From Lachnospiraceae bacterium (lineage in GTDB: Bacteria > Bacillota > Clostridia > Lachnospirales > Lachnospiraceae): a stretch of 41,763 nucleotides of DNA. Below the pieces are notes generated by a model. It saw only the letters and a program-made list of their open reading frames with translations. It was not told the DNA's origin and did not search any database. Positions within the stretch are counted from its first letter, which is position 1. Each line of letters starts with the position of its first letter. Of the stretch, positions 35,480 through 41,763 are shown piece by piece. The translations under genes were made by a program, and so were the position numbers. The stretch spans positions 1 to 41,763 of the forward strand of contig JAFUGL010000040.1 in the NCBI GenBank assembly GCA_017469405.1, given 5' to 3'.

Positions 35480-36436
35480 TTATAATCCCGAATCTGCTAT
35501 AACTGCCTTAAGAGTATCTGCTGACGCTTTAAGTGCTGCCATTTCATTTTCATCAAGTTCAATCGGAAGGAGTGTATCAACACCCTTTTCACCGACTATA
35601 GCCGGCATGGAAAGACATACATCCTCAAGTCCGAACTGACCTGTCATAAGAGTGGAAACAGGAAGTATCGAACGCTCATCTCTTATGATAGCCTCACATA
35701 TTCTCTTGATTGCCATACCTATACCATAATAGGTTGCACCCTTTTTATCGATTATCTCATAAGCAGCATTTTTAACCTGCTCTGCAAGTCTTCTTGTCTC
35801 GTAGTCATGATCCGTAAAGCCTCTCATCTCGCATACCTTGTGGATTGGTACACCGGATACATTTGCAGAAGACCATGCAGCAATCTCGGAATCTCCATGC
35901 TCACCGATTATGAATGCATGGATACTACGGCTGTCAAGATCAAGATGCTCACCGAGAAGATACTTAAATCTTGCAGTATCAAGAACTGTACCTGAACCGA
36001 TTACTCTTTCTTTAGGGAAGCCCGAAAGCTTAAGAGCAGCATAGGTAAGCACATCAACCGGATTGGCAACGATAAGGAGTGTACAATCCTTATTGTACTT
36101 AACTACTTCAGGGATAATTGACTTAAATATTCCTACATTTTTCTTAACAAGGTCAAGTCTTGTCTCTCCCGGCTTCTGAGCAGCACCGGCAGTTATTATT
36201 ACGATTGATGCATCTGATATATCTGAATAATCTCCTGCGATTATCTCGACAGGCTTTGCAAATGGGATTCCGTGGCTTATATCAAGCGCCTCTCCCTCTG
36301 CCTTGTCCTTATTGGCATCAATAAGAACTATATCTGAAAAAAGACCTGACTGCATGAGTGCATACACTGAAGCAGAGCCTACAAATCCGCAGCCTATCAT
36401 CGCACATTTTCTACTATCTAATTTCTTCTTTGACAT
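35480..36436 (-). CDS. ldh: L-lactate dehydrogenase
   Basis: A 318-residue NAD-dependent enzyme that reduces pyruvate to L-lactate and regenerates NAD+ in fermentation. The Rossmann site is AMIGCGFVGSASVYALMQSG and the NAD-choosing Asp lies in DIVLIDANKDKAEG. The substrate loop GAAQKPGETRLDLV has Gln, which marks lactate rather than malate dehydrogenase (Arg). LIVANPVDVLTY, GSGTVLDTARFKYLLGEHL and the proton-relay His in FIIGEHGDSEIAAWS follow. All active-site residues are present, and length is standard. A good AAGGAGG lies upstream. It is transcribed alone, with a hairpin after it. Confidence 0.97.
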   Translation of the reverse strand: MSKKKLDSRKCAMIGCGFVGSASVYALMQSGLFSDIVLIDANKDKAEGEALDISHGIPFAKPVEIIAGDYSDISDASIVIITAGAAQKPGETRLDLVKKNVGIFKSIIPEVVKYNKDCTLLIVANPVDVLTYAALKLSGFPKERVIGSGTVLDTARFKYLLGEHLDLDSRSIHAFIIGEHGDSEIAAWSSANVSGVPIHKVCEMRGFTDHDYETRRLAEQVKNAAYEIIDKKGATYYGIGMAIKRICEAIIRDERSILPVSTLMTGQFGLEDVCLSMPAIVGEKGVDTLLPIELDENEMAALKASADTLKAVIADSGL

Positions 36437-36545
36437 GGTTTTATACCTCCTTGGATTTTAAATATCTGAAGTCTATTTATATATCAGATATATTAACCTG
36501 ATTGGTTTTATAATAACTTTATATTAATATGTTAGCAAGTATTTT

Positions 36546-36758
36546 TTAGTATTCTTTGGTAATTTTTTCGACACCGTATTCTTTCATAAACTGTTTTAAG
36601 TCAGCATCGGTTCGGATTAGTGTGACATCATTGAATTTACCTGTGGTTTTATCTTTGAAGCCGGCTACCTGCTCACCGGTACATATGCTGCATCTAAGAA
36701 CCGGTATCTGATTTTCTTTATCATAGGTTTTGGAATTCTTTTTATTTTTGAAAAGCAT
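36546..36758 (-). CDS. 70-residue Cys-containing protein of unknown function
   Basis: A short protein with a basic N-terminus (MLFKNKKNSKTYDKENQIP), a central PVLRCSICTGEQVAGFKDK with a CSIC pair, and an acidic C-terminal half (DADLKQFMKEYGVEK). Similar small proteins occur in Lachnospiraceae and are often given unreliable names such as aspartate dehydrogenase; no dehydrogenase fold could fit in 70 residues. The C-x-x-C and following G-E-Q-V-A-G-F-K-D look like a metal or redox site joined to a glutaredoxin/ArsC-like end, which is only a guess. AAAGGAAG precedes the start, and it lies 14 bp after the ATPase, so the two are probably co-transcribed. Confidence 0.75.
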   Translation of the reverse strand: MLFKNKKNSKTYDKENQIPVLRCSICTGEQVAGFKDKTTGKFNDVTLIRTDADLKQFMKEYGVEKITKEY

Positions 36759-36772
36759 TTATGGCACTTCCT

Positions 36773-37810
36773 TTATACACTCCAGTTTTCATTAACATAT
36801 TCATCAAAAAATGGTAATACAAATTTTACATATCCATATTGTTCACCATTTATTAACCCTTTTTTTATTAATCTTTTTCTGTATGGATTAAATTCATTTG
36901 TTGAAATACCAAGGTAATTTCTGATATCTACTATTTTTCCTGAAGGCGCATTGGCAATTCCAAACAGTATCTCACGATCCTTATTGGATAATTCAGCCCA
37001 TATCTTATCATAGGAATATTCAGATACATAATTTTTATATTTATTTATTACCTTTCTGAAATCTCCATTATTTTCCCATGCAAAATATCCCAAAACCTGA
37101 AAAGCAAATGAATAGCCATTAGTTAGTCCGGACATTTCAGTTGCATCTTCATCATTTATCTTAAGCGTATTTTTATAGTTATATGCTATTTCTTTTTTAT
37201 TCAACGGATTTAGATAAATCTTTGGTGCTCTATATAAAAAAGTAAGATTTTTTTGATTTTGCAATTCATCTATATTCTCAAACAAGCCTGTCATAAGGAG
37301 ACAAATCGGAAGATTCTGTCTGACAAATATTTGAAAGGCACTGGCAAATTCTTTCATAGATTTATTATTTACAACTTCATCTATAGTTACAAGTACCTTT
37401 TTCTTATGGTTTTTCAGTTCCTCCATCATTTTAGTTATAGCAAGTTGAATATTGGTTATAGGAGCAGTTCCTCCAACCTCTAACCCAAAGCCCCAAAATG
37501 AAAGATTTATTTTAGCTTTTTTAAATATTTCTGCACGAGAATTCTCACTTGCAAGGTGTGATGCAAGATTTTCAAGTAAATTTGATTCTGAGCTTAATTC
37601 TATCACAATCCAATCTTTATCCTTCTTAAGTTGATTGGAAATCTCTGTCATAAACACCGTTTTGCCGGAACCTCTTACTCCGGTTATCATATATATTTGT
37701 TCCGATGGACTTTCATAACTAAAATTTTGTATTATTTCTTCAGCTTCAGCAGCTCGACGAATATACTGCTCCGGTTCACGCCCAAAAAGTAATGAATAAG
37801 GATTTTTCAT
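36773..37810 (-). CDS. STAND/AAA-like ATPase with C-terminal winged helix
   Basis: The 345-residue protein belongs to the family of stand-alone ATPases also seen as archaeal-type ATPases. Walker A is MITGVRGSGKTVFMTE near residue 42, and Walker B is KKVLVTIDEVVNNK near residue 137. LPICLLMTGLFENIDEL (sensor-like) and GYSFAFQVLGYFAW, typical of the family's second ATPase part, follow. The last 70 residues (KDREILFGIANAPSGKIVDI, RKRLIKKGLINGEQYGYVKF) form a winged helix that could bind DNA. GGGAGG is upstream. Its promoter lies inside nine repeats of ACYAGTAAA, so self-control through the winged helix is plausible but inferred. It is co-transcribed with the 70-residue Cys protein. Confidence 0.8.
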   Translation of the reverse strand: MKNPYSLLFGREPEQYIRRAAEAEEIIQNFSYESPSEQIYMITGVRGSGKTVFMTEISNQLKKDKDWIVIELSSESNLLENLASHLASENSRAEIFKKAKINLSFWGFGLEVGGTAPITNIQLAITKMMEELKNHKKKVLVTIDEVVNNKSMKEFASAFQIFVRQNLPICLLMTGLFENIDELQNQKNLTFLYRAPKIYLNPLNKKEIAYNYKNTLKINDEDATEMSGLTNGYSFAFQVLGYFAWENNGDFRKVINKYKNYVSEYSYDKIWAELSNKDREILFGIANAPSGKIVDIRNYLGISTNEFNPYRKRLIKKGLINGEQYGYVKFVLPFFDEYVNENWSV

Positions 37811-37826
37811 ATTGATTTTCCTCCCG

Positions 37827-37942
37827 TTTACTAGTTTGCAATTCGTTTACTGGTCTTTACTACTTTTTACTGGTTTGCATTTCTTTTACTAGTCTTTACT
37901 ACTCTTTACTGGTTTGATTTTATTTTACTGGTCTTTACTGGT
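37827..37942 (-). repeat. Nine phased ACYAGTAAA repeats upstream of the ATPase gene
   Basis: On the minus strand the sequence A[CG][CT]AGTAAA occurs nine times between 37942 and 37827. Successive starts are 10, 19, 10, 10, 19, 10, 10 and 19 bp apart, a 39-bp higher-order unit close to whole helical turns. The units are followed by G, A or C, and the long spacings carry A-rich filler (AAATCAA, AAATGCAA, AATTGCAA). They cover the promoter and leader up to the GGGAGG site. Confidence 0.92.
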
Positions 37943-37950
37943 TTTGTCAA
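37922..37950 (-). promoter_or_regulatory. Promoter of the ATPase operon, overlapped by the repeats
   Basis: On the minus strand TTGACA (37945-37950) and TAAAAT (37922-37927) are 17 bp apart. The first repeat lies in the spacer, and the second overlaps the -10 element, so binding there would block RNA polymerase. Confidence 0.75.
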
Positions 37951-37953
37951 TAT

Positions 37954-38002
37954 AATTTAGCCGTATAACTCATTATTATATAATAAGTCATACGGCTAAA
38001 TT
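37954..38002. terminator. Long hairpin between acylphosphatase and the ATPase promoter
   Basis: A 13-bp perfect stem, AATTTAGCCGTAT and its complement (37954-37966, 37990-38002), has a 23-nt loop that contains the palindrome TTATTATATAATAA. It sits right after the acylphosphatase stop and may terminate that transcript, although no T-run follows. Confidence 0.5.
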
Positions 38003-38019
38003 TATCCTTTATCTATCTA

Positions 38020-38301
38020 CTAATACTCCTCACCATGTCTTACCTTAAAGCTTCTTTCATCCTCTACCAGTGGGATTGTCTTGCTGTCAATCCTGTCAAT
38101 CATTACAAAAGTTCCTTTTCCTATCATGGCGACTAGCTTGTCTATTTCCTCTTCCTGTCCCTGGGCCTCCATGATAACCGAACCATCCCAATTATTCATC
38201 ACCCAGCCTGTGAGCTTAAGTCCCTGGGCAGCATAATAAGCGCGGTATCTGAAGCCTACGCCCTGGACTCTTCCTATAAATGTTAATCTTTTTCGTACCA
38301 T
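38020..38301 (-). CDS. acyP: Acylphosphatase
   Basis: A 93-residue enzyme that hydrolyses acyl phosphates such as 1,3-bisphosphoglycerate or carbamoyl phosphate. It has the phosphate loop FIGRVQGVGFRYRAYYAAQG near residue 8, with the catalytic Arg in GFRY, and the catalytic Asn in GWVMNNWDGSVIMEAQG near residue 36. The length is standard. It lies 40 bp downstream of the HD-GYP/GGDEF gene on the same strand and may be co-transcribed with it. Hydrolysis of small phosphodonors next to a signalling gene is common context, but no link is proven. Confidence 0.95.
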   Translation of the reverse strand: MVRKRLTFIGRVQGVGFRYRAYYAAQGLKLTGWVMNNWDGSVIMEAQGQEEEIDKLVAMIGKGTFVMIDRIDSKTIPLVEDERSFKVRHGEEY

Positions 38302-38341
38302 ATATCACACGTCCTAACTATATTAACTACTTAAAATCATA

Positions 38342-40498
38342 TTAATTCTTCGACAAATCCGCCGTATCATAATGCACCGAAAACTCATTTTTATCATAGG
38401 TTCTAAGGAACTCTGTCATGATACGATTTATAACACTTTCGACTTCAGCCAAAGTAAGGTTCATAAGAAGTATCGCAAACTGTGTACTGCTGTACTTGGT
38501 TATAACATCCACATTACGAATAGAATTAACAACCGCCTTTTGCAAAAGTTCCATAACCCTGTCCTGTTCCTCAAGCGATGCCTTGGCACCCTTAACCTGC
38601 GATACGGTAAATAATGCAATCTGAACCTTCATCTCATTACGCTCTGCAAGGGAACTGATAAATTCATACATCTTTCCAAACTCCGGATAGGCAGCTACCA
38701 AACCGCCCTTATAATGCTCACGGTTTTGTATAATTTCAACAAGCTGCTTTAAATCGGCAGCCGGATCCGAAGGCTCATCATTTTGATATTCCAACGCCTG
38801 ATGGCTGTAGTATGTATTGCCTCCGCGCTGCTTCGCAACATAGAGAGCTTTGTTTGCATTTTCATAAAGGAACATAACCTTATCTTTTTCGGTAATCACC
38901 TCTGATATACCGATTGAAACCGAAAATTTACTTACACGTTTATCTGTTTCGGCAAGATTTTTTATACGGTCGATAAATATTTCCGCAAGCTTCTCAGCTT
39001 CGTTAGCATCTTTTAGCTCCGGGAAATATGTAACAAATTCATCTGCTCCGAAACGAGCTATAATCTGTTTTTCCGAAAGACCTCTTATCTGCTCTACCAT
39101 CTTTTTAAGATAAATGTCACCTATGATAAATCCGTCCGTATCATTTATTCTGTGGAAATGATCTATATCAAATATAACGATACAGCCGGTTCCATTTTTT
39201 GATATGGCATTTTGTATTGCATGCTTTCCTTTATCACGTCCGTATGCACCTGTTAAGTCATCCAGCTCGTCAGATGTATCGCTTCCCTTATCTTCCGCAA
39301 TATCTATAACTCTTGACAAAATGGTTGATGTCTGCTGTACCAGTTCTGTTTCAGCATCCGGATTAATCTTAGGAAGTCTGTCCTCATTTATAAGCTTTAT
39401 CATTACATTTGTAATTTCTTCATCCCACTGTGTACCGCATCCTTTTTCAAGTTCGAACAATATTTTGTCTTTAGGAAGATGCCTTCTGTATACACGATTT
39501 GAAGACATGGCGTCATAAGCATCCGCTACTGCAATTATACGTGCAAGGTACGGTATATCATCACCGGATATACCCTCGGGATAACCTTTTCCATCTATAC
39601 GCTCATGGTGATATTTTGCACCTATTTCAAGTCCCGGAATCATATCGATATCCTTAAGAATCTCTGCACCTGCCAAGGTATGACCTTTCATTATCTGGAA
39701 CTCTTCATTGGTAAGCTTACCCGGTTTATTTAAAACAGAATCCGGTATACCTATCTTGCCTATATCATGCAAAAGACCTATTATTCTTATATTTGAAACC
39801 TCAACATCAGACATACCAAGCTCCGCAGCAATCGTAGCTGAATACTCAGCAACACGCCTTGAATGACCTCTTGTGTACTCATCCTTCGCATCGATAGTAT
39901 TGGCTATGGTGGTTATGGTCTGCATGGTCATACGTTCAATATCTTTATTTCTTTCGGATAATTCTTTATTATATTTTTCATTGGTTTTATGAATCTCGTC
40001 ATAGAGTCTGGTAGCAAGATAAGAGCCTAAAAAGCAAAGGAATAAAAGAGCGAGCTGAATCTCTATGTCCTTGCTGTTTTCTGTTGTTATCTCACCACGA
40101 TTATATCTTAGAAGTATAGAAATCAAATTAAGTACAGTGGCACAGATACCGGTCACCATAATTATTATCGGTTGATGGAAAAGCACCAACAGTGAAAGCA
40201 TTGGCAGAATATAAGAAAATACCATTGTCGTGCTTCCGGTTATCATAACGAAGATGTACATTATAAAATAACCGCCAACAATAGTATATCTTAACGAATA
40301 TCTATCCGGTTGTTTCAGATATAGTATCAGAACAATTATGGCAGGCACTGCCGTAACAAGCATGAAAACAAAGAGGTAGCTTATGCTTCTTTGACCTTTT
40401 ACAACCTCCATGGTATAGCTTATAAAAAGAATAAGCACAATCAACATCCAGCCATACACCAAATTACGATTTATTTTTTTTACGTGTGAATTGTTCAA
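38342..40498 (-). CDS. Membrane HD-GYP phosphodiesterase with degenerate GGDEF domains
   Basis: The frame opens with TTG at 40498, preceded by AGAGGGGG at an 8-nt distance; no ATG fits. The 718-residue protein has five to six membrane helices (residues about 15-170), then an HD-GYP domain and two GGDEF-like modules. HD-GYP: HSRRVAEYS, IGLLHDIGKIGIPDSVLNKP and YHHERIDGKGYPEGIS, with all metal residues present, so c-di-GMP hydrolysis to GMP is expected. The first GGDEF-like module has FDIDHFHRINDTDGF and ARFGADEFVTYFPEL, with Ala in place of the second Gly. The last 130 residues resemble a second GGDEF with no signature left. It precedes acyP on the same strand. Confidence 0.9.
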   Translation of the reverse strand: MNNSHVKKINRNLVYGWMLIVLILFISYTMEVVKGQRSISYLFVFMLVTAVPAIIVLILYLKQPDRYSLRYTIVGGYFIMYIFVMITGSTTMVFSYILPMLSLLVLFHQPIIIMVTGICATVLNLISILLRYNRGEITTENSKDIEIQLALLFLCFLGSYLATRLYDEIHKTNEKYNKELSERNKDIERMTMQTITTIANTIDAKDEYTRGHSRRVAEYSATIAAELGMSDVEVSNIRIIGLLHDIGKIGIPDSVLNKPGKLTNEEFQIMKGHTLAGAEILKDIDMIPGLEIGAKYHHERIDGKGYPEGISGDDIPYLARIIAVADAYDAMSSNRVYRRHLPKDKILFELEKGCGTQWDEEITNVMIKLINEDRLPKINPDAETELVQQTSTILSRVIDIAEDKGSDTSDELDDLTGAYGRDKGKHAIQNAISKNGTGCIVIFDIDHFHRINDTDGFIIGDIYLKKMVEQIRGLSEKQIIARFGADEFVTYFPELKDANEAEKLAEIFIDRIKNLAETDKRVSKFSVSIGISEVITEKDKVMFLYENANKALYVAKQRGGNTYYSHQALEYQNDEPSDPAADLKQLVEIIQNREHYKGGLVAAYPEFGKMYEFISSLAERNEMKVQIALFTVSQVKGAKASLEEQDRVMELLQKAVVNSIRNVDVITKYSSTQFAILLMNLTLAEVESVINRIMTEFLRTYDKNEFSVHYDTADLSKN

Positions 40499-40746
40499 GT
40501 CAAGATCCCCCTCTTTTGTTATACATAATCAGCATGTCAATGTCCGAAAAACGACAATATTTTAAATTATTGTAACATACAAAAAATTACTAAGCAATTT
40601 GATTTTGTACCATTTATATTGTTTTTTTTCTATATAATGTTGATTTATAATCATTTTTTTACAGTCAGTTAATACTTATTTTCATATGGAATAATCCTCT
40701 AAATAATGCTATAATATTTCTATATAATCCTTGGAGGTATCAGCCT

Positions 40747-41565
40747 ATGAAATGTCCAAACTGCGGTGCCATCCTTCCTGACAATACAGACTTTTGTAAT
40801 AACTGCGGATATTTTATTGAAAATGTAAATGAAACTCATACCACCGATATTCCAACCGGAAGCTCCATTACCTCCGGTCTTTTTAACATTACCTCCGATT
40901 CCATAATAAACGTTGAGCCTAAAAGAAAGAAAAAATCTTTAAGTCAAAAACAGCTTACCATAATTTCCATATGCATATTATTTATTGCATTGCTTGCAAT
41001 CGTACCTAAAATCGGTGTAAGAAGGGGAATATCCGGAATTGGAGAGCCGATACAGGAAGAAACAACCGGATATACCGAAATAGAAGTTGGTGGATACGAG
41101 GTGTCCGTTTACAAGCTATACACCTACGAAATTGAAGCTCTCGTGGTTCACACAAAAAATTATTATGGTTTTGGATTTTCCCAAAAACTTGTTCCAAAGG
41201 ATGTCGCTTTAGCATGGGGTGATGTTGCAAAATATAATGACACTGTTAATTTTCATTGGCATCAGGGGCAACGCCGATGCTACTGTCGATTAAACGAAGA
41301 GGACTTAAACATCGTGGGTGGCCCTGACTATGTTTCAAGTCACTTTTCAAATAATCATCTTATAGCCGCAGACAACACCGTTAAGCGTAAAATTAAGAAA
41401 ATCAAAAAAGGCGACCATATCATAATCACCGGATATCTTGTAAATATAGATGCTGAAAATGACAGCGATAAATACTATCTGTGGGACACAAGCACAACAA
41501 GGGATGACGAGGGCGATGGTGCCTGTGAATTAATATTTGTAACAGACGTAAAATGGCTGGATTGA
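40747..41565 (+). CDS. Zinc-ribbon membrane protein of unknown function
   Basis: The 272-residue protein begins with a four-Cys zinc ribbon, MKCPNCGAILPDNTDFCNNC, a Ser/Thr-rich linker, one membrane segment at about residues 69-88 (LTIISICILFIALLAIV), and a C-terminal domain of about 180 residues. The last part reads TAWCEWKYN-like strands: IEVGGYEVSVYKLYTYEIEA, FHWHQGQRRCYCRL and KIKKIKKGDHIIITGYLVNI. It is rich in Tyr, Trp and His and ends in beta strands that suggest an OB-type barrel. No family name is certain. GGAGG precedes the ATG. It resembles the layout of the zinc-ribbon protein at 5031-6029 but not its C-terminal sequence. It is divergent from the HD-GYP gene across 248 bp of AT-rich DNA. 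Confidence 0.75.
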   Translation: MKCPNCGAILPDNTDFCNNCGYFIENVNETHTTDIPTGSSITSGLFNITSDSIINVEPKRKKKSLSQKQLTIISICILFIALLAIVPKIGVRRGISGIGEPIQEETTGYTEIEVGGYEVSVYKLYTYEIEALVVHTKNYYGFGFSQKLVPKDVALAWGDVAKYNDTVNFHWHQGQRRCYCRLNEEDLNIVGGPDYVSSHFSNNHLIAADNTVKRKIKKIKKGDHIIITGYLVNIDAENDSDKYYLWDTSTTRDDEGDGACELIFVTDVKWLD

Positions 41566-41568
41566 TAA

Positions 41569-41597
41569 TTGACAAAAAAATACACTCAATATATTAT
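41569..41597 (+). promoter_or_regulatory. Strong promoter at the window's right end
   Basis: TTGACA (41569-41574) and TATTAT (41592-41597) with 17 bp between them form a near-consensus sigma-A promoter just after the zinc-ribbon gene. Confidence 0.75.
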
Positions 41598-41763
41598 AGT
41601 TTTGTATAATCATATATAGCCCCTCGGAATCTTGAGGCTTAAAAACGCATTTATCGTATAAATGCAATGTTCTTTGAAAATTGAATACTATCAGGAATGA
41701 AAAAAGAGCTAAAAGAAATATTTTTTGAAAAAATGGGCGACTTTAATACACATATTCGTCAGA
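41598..41763 (+). promoter_or_regulatory. Probable rRNA operon leader with boxA
   Basis: After the strong promoter comes an inverted repeat GCATTTAT-CGT-ATAAATGC (41648-41666), then TGTTCTTTGAAAA at 41668-41680, the Firmicute boxA antitermination sequence found ahead of 16S rRNA. The following A-rich stretch runs out of the window without an open frame. A 16S gene is predicted just beyond the edge; none of it is visible here. Confidence 0.6.

Noticed and set aside
37827-37942. CRISPR array
   Set aside because: Units are only 9 bp with 1- to 10-bp gaps; there are no spacers of normal length and no cas genes.
1-41763. tRNA genes or known riboswitches
   Set aside because: I looked through the intergenic gaps by eye, including those ahead of corA, copA, mnmA and pdxS, and saw no cloverleaf or riboswitch core; a covariance-model search would settle it.

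Overview
The window reads as a chromosomal segment of a low-GC, spore-forming Clostridia, most likely a member of the Lachnospiraceae. The reasons are AT-rich intergenic DNA, GGAGG-type ribosome binding sites, a conserved sporulation and housekeeping block (spoVT, hup, rqcP, yabP, yabQ, divIC, spoIIE, tilS, hpt, ftsH), and several families common in Lachnospiraceae (the TPR/DUF4037/DUF4125 protein, the CgeB-like glycosyltransferase and CopA with a C-terminal metal-binding domain). The genus cannot be fixed from sequence alone.

Left arm, 1 to about 6.6 kb: an accessory region. It holds a DUF1016 nuclease-like gene cut by the window edge and a Tn916-type integrase broken by an in-frame TAA. It also holds two small ribbon-helix-helix proteins, an excisionase-like protein, a MobC-like protein without its relaxase, and an oriT-like site. 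This looks like a decayed mobilizable element. A three-gene cell-surface operon follows: a zinc-ribbon membrane protein, a tyrosine-heptad coiled-coil protein with an OB fold, and a lipoprotein.

6.8 to 15.5 kb: the conserved core block on the minus strand, read as spoVT, then hup-rqcP-yabP-yabQ-divIC, then spoIIE, then tilS-hpt-ftsH. It covers late spore regulation, nucleoid packaging, ribosome rescue, spore coat and cortex, division, sigma-F activation, tRNA modification, purine salvage and membrane proteolysis.

15.6 to 26.1 kb: a clostripain-family lipoprotein protease next to a Na+-coupled amino acid transporter, a divergent asparaginase, a PlsC acyltransferase, CorA, a copper ATPase and mnmA. 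The copper ATPase carries a CopZ-like tail preceded by its own ribosome binding site.

26.1 to 41.8 kb: an operon of a TPR/nucleotidyltransferase protein, a CgeB-like glycosyltransferase and a diguanylate cyclase. Next come the vitamin B6 locus (pdxR divergent from pdxST), a CDF transporter and lactate dehydrogenase. A two-gene unit follows (a 70-residue Cys protein and a STAND/AAA-like ATPase) whose promoter is embedded in nine phased repeats. The window ends with acylphosphatase, an HD-GYP/GGDEF protein, a zinc-ribbon protein, and what looks like the promoter and boxA leader of an rRNA operon. Most genes are on the minus strand; mnmA, asparaginase, pdxST, the two RHH genes and the last zinc-ribbon gene are on plus.

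Most notable: the possible stand-alone CopZ start inside copA, the helically phased repeat array over the ATPase promoter, the twin 42-bp-spaced palindromes of the decayed element, and the tyrosine-heptad coiled coil.
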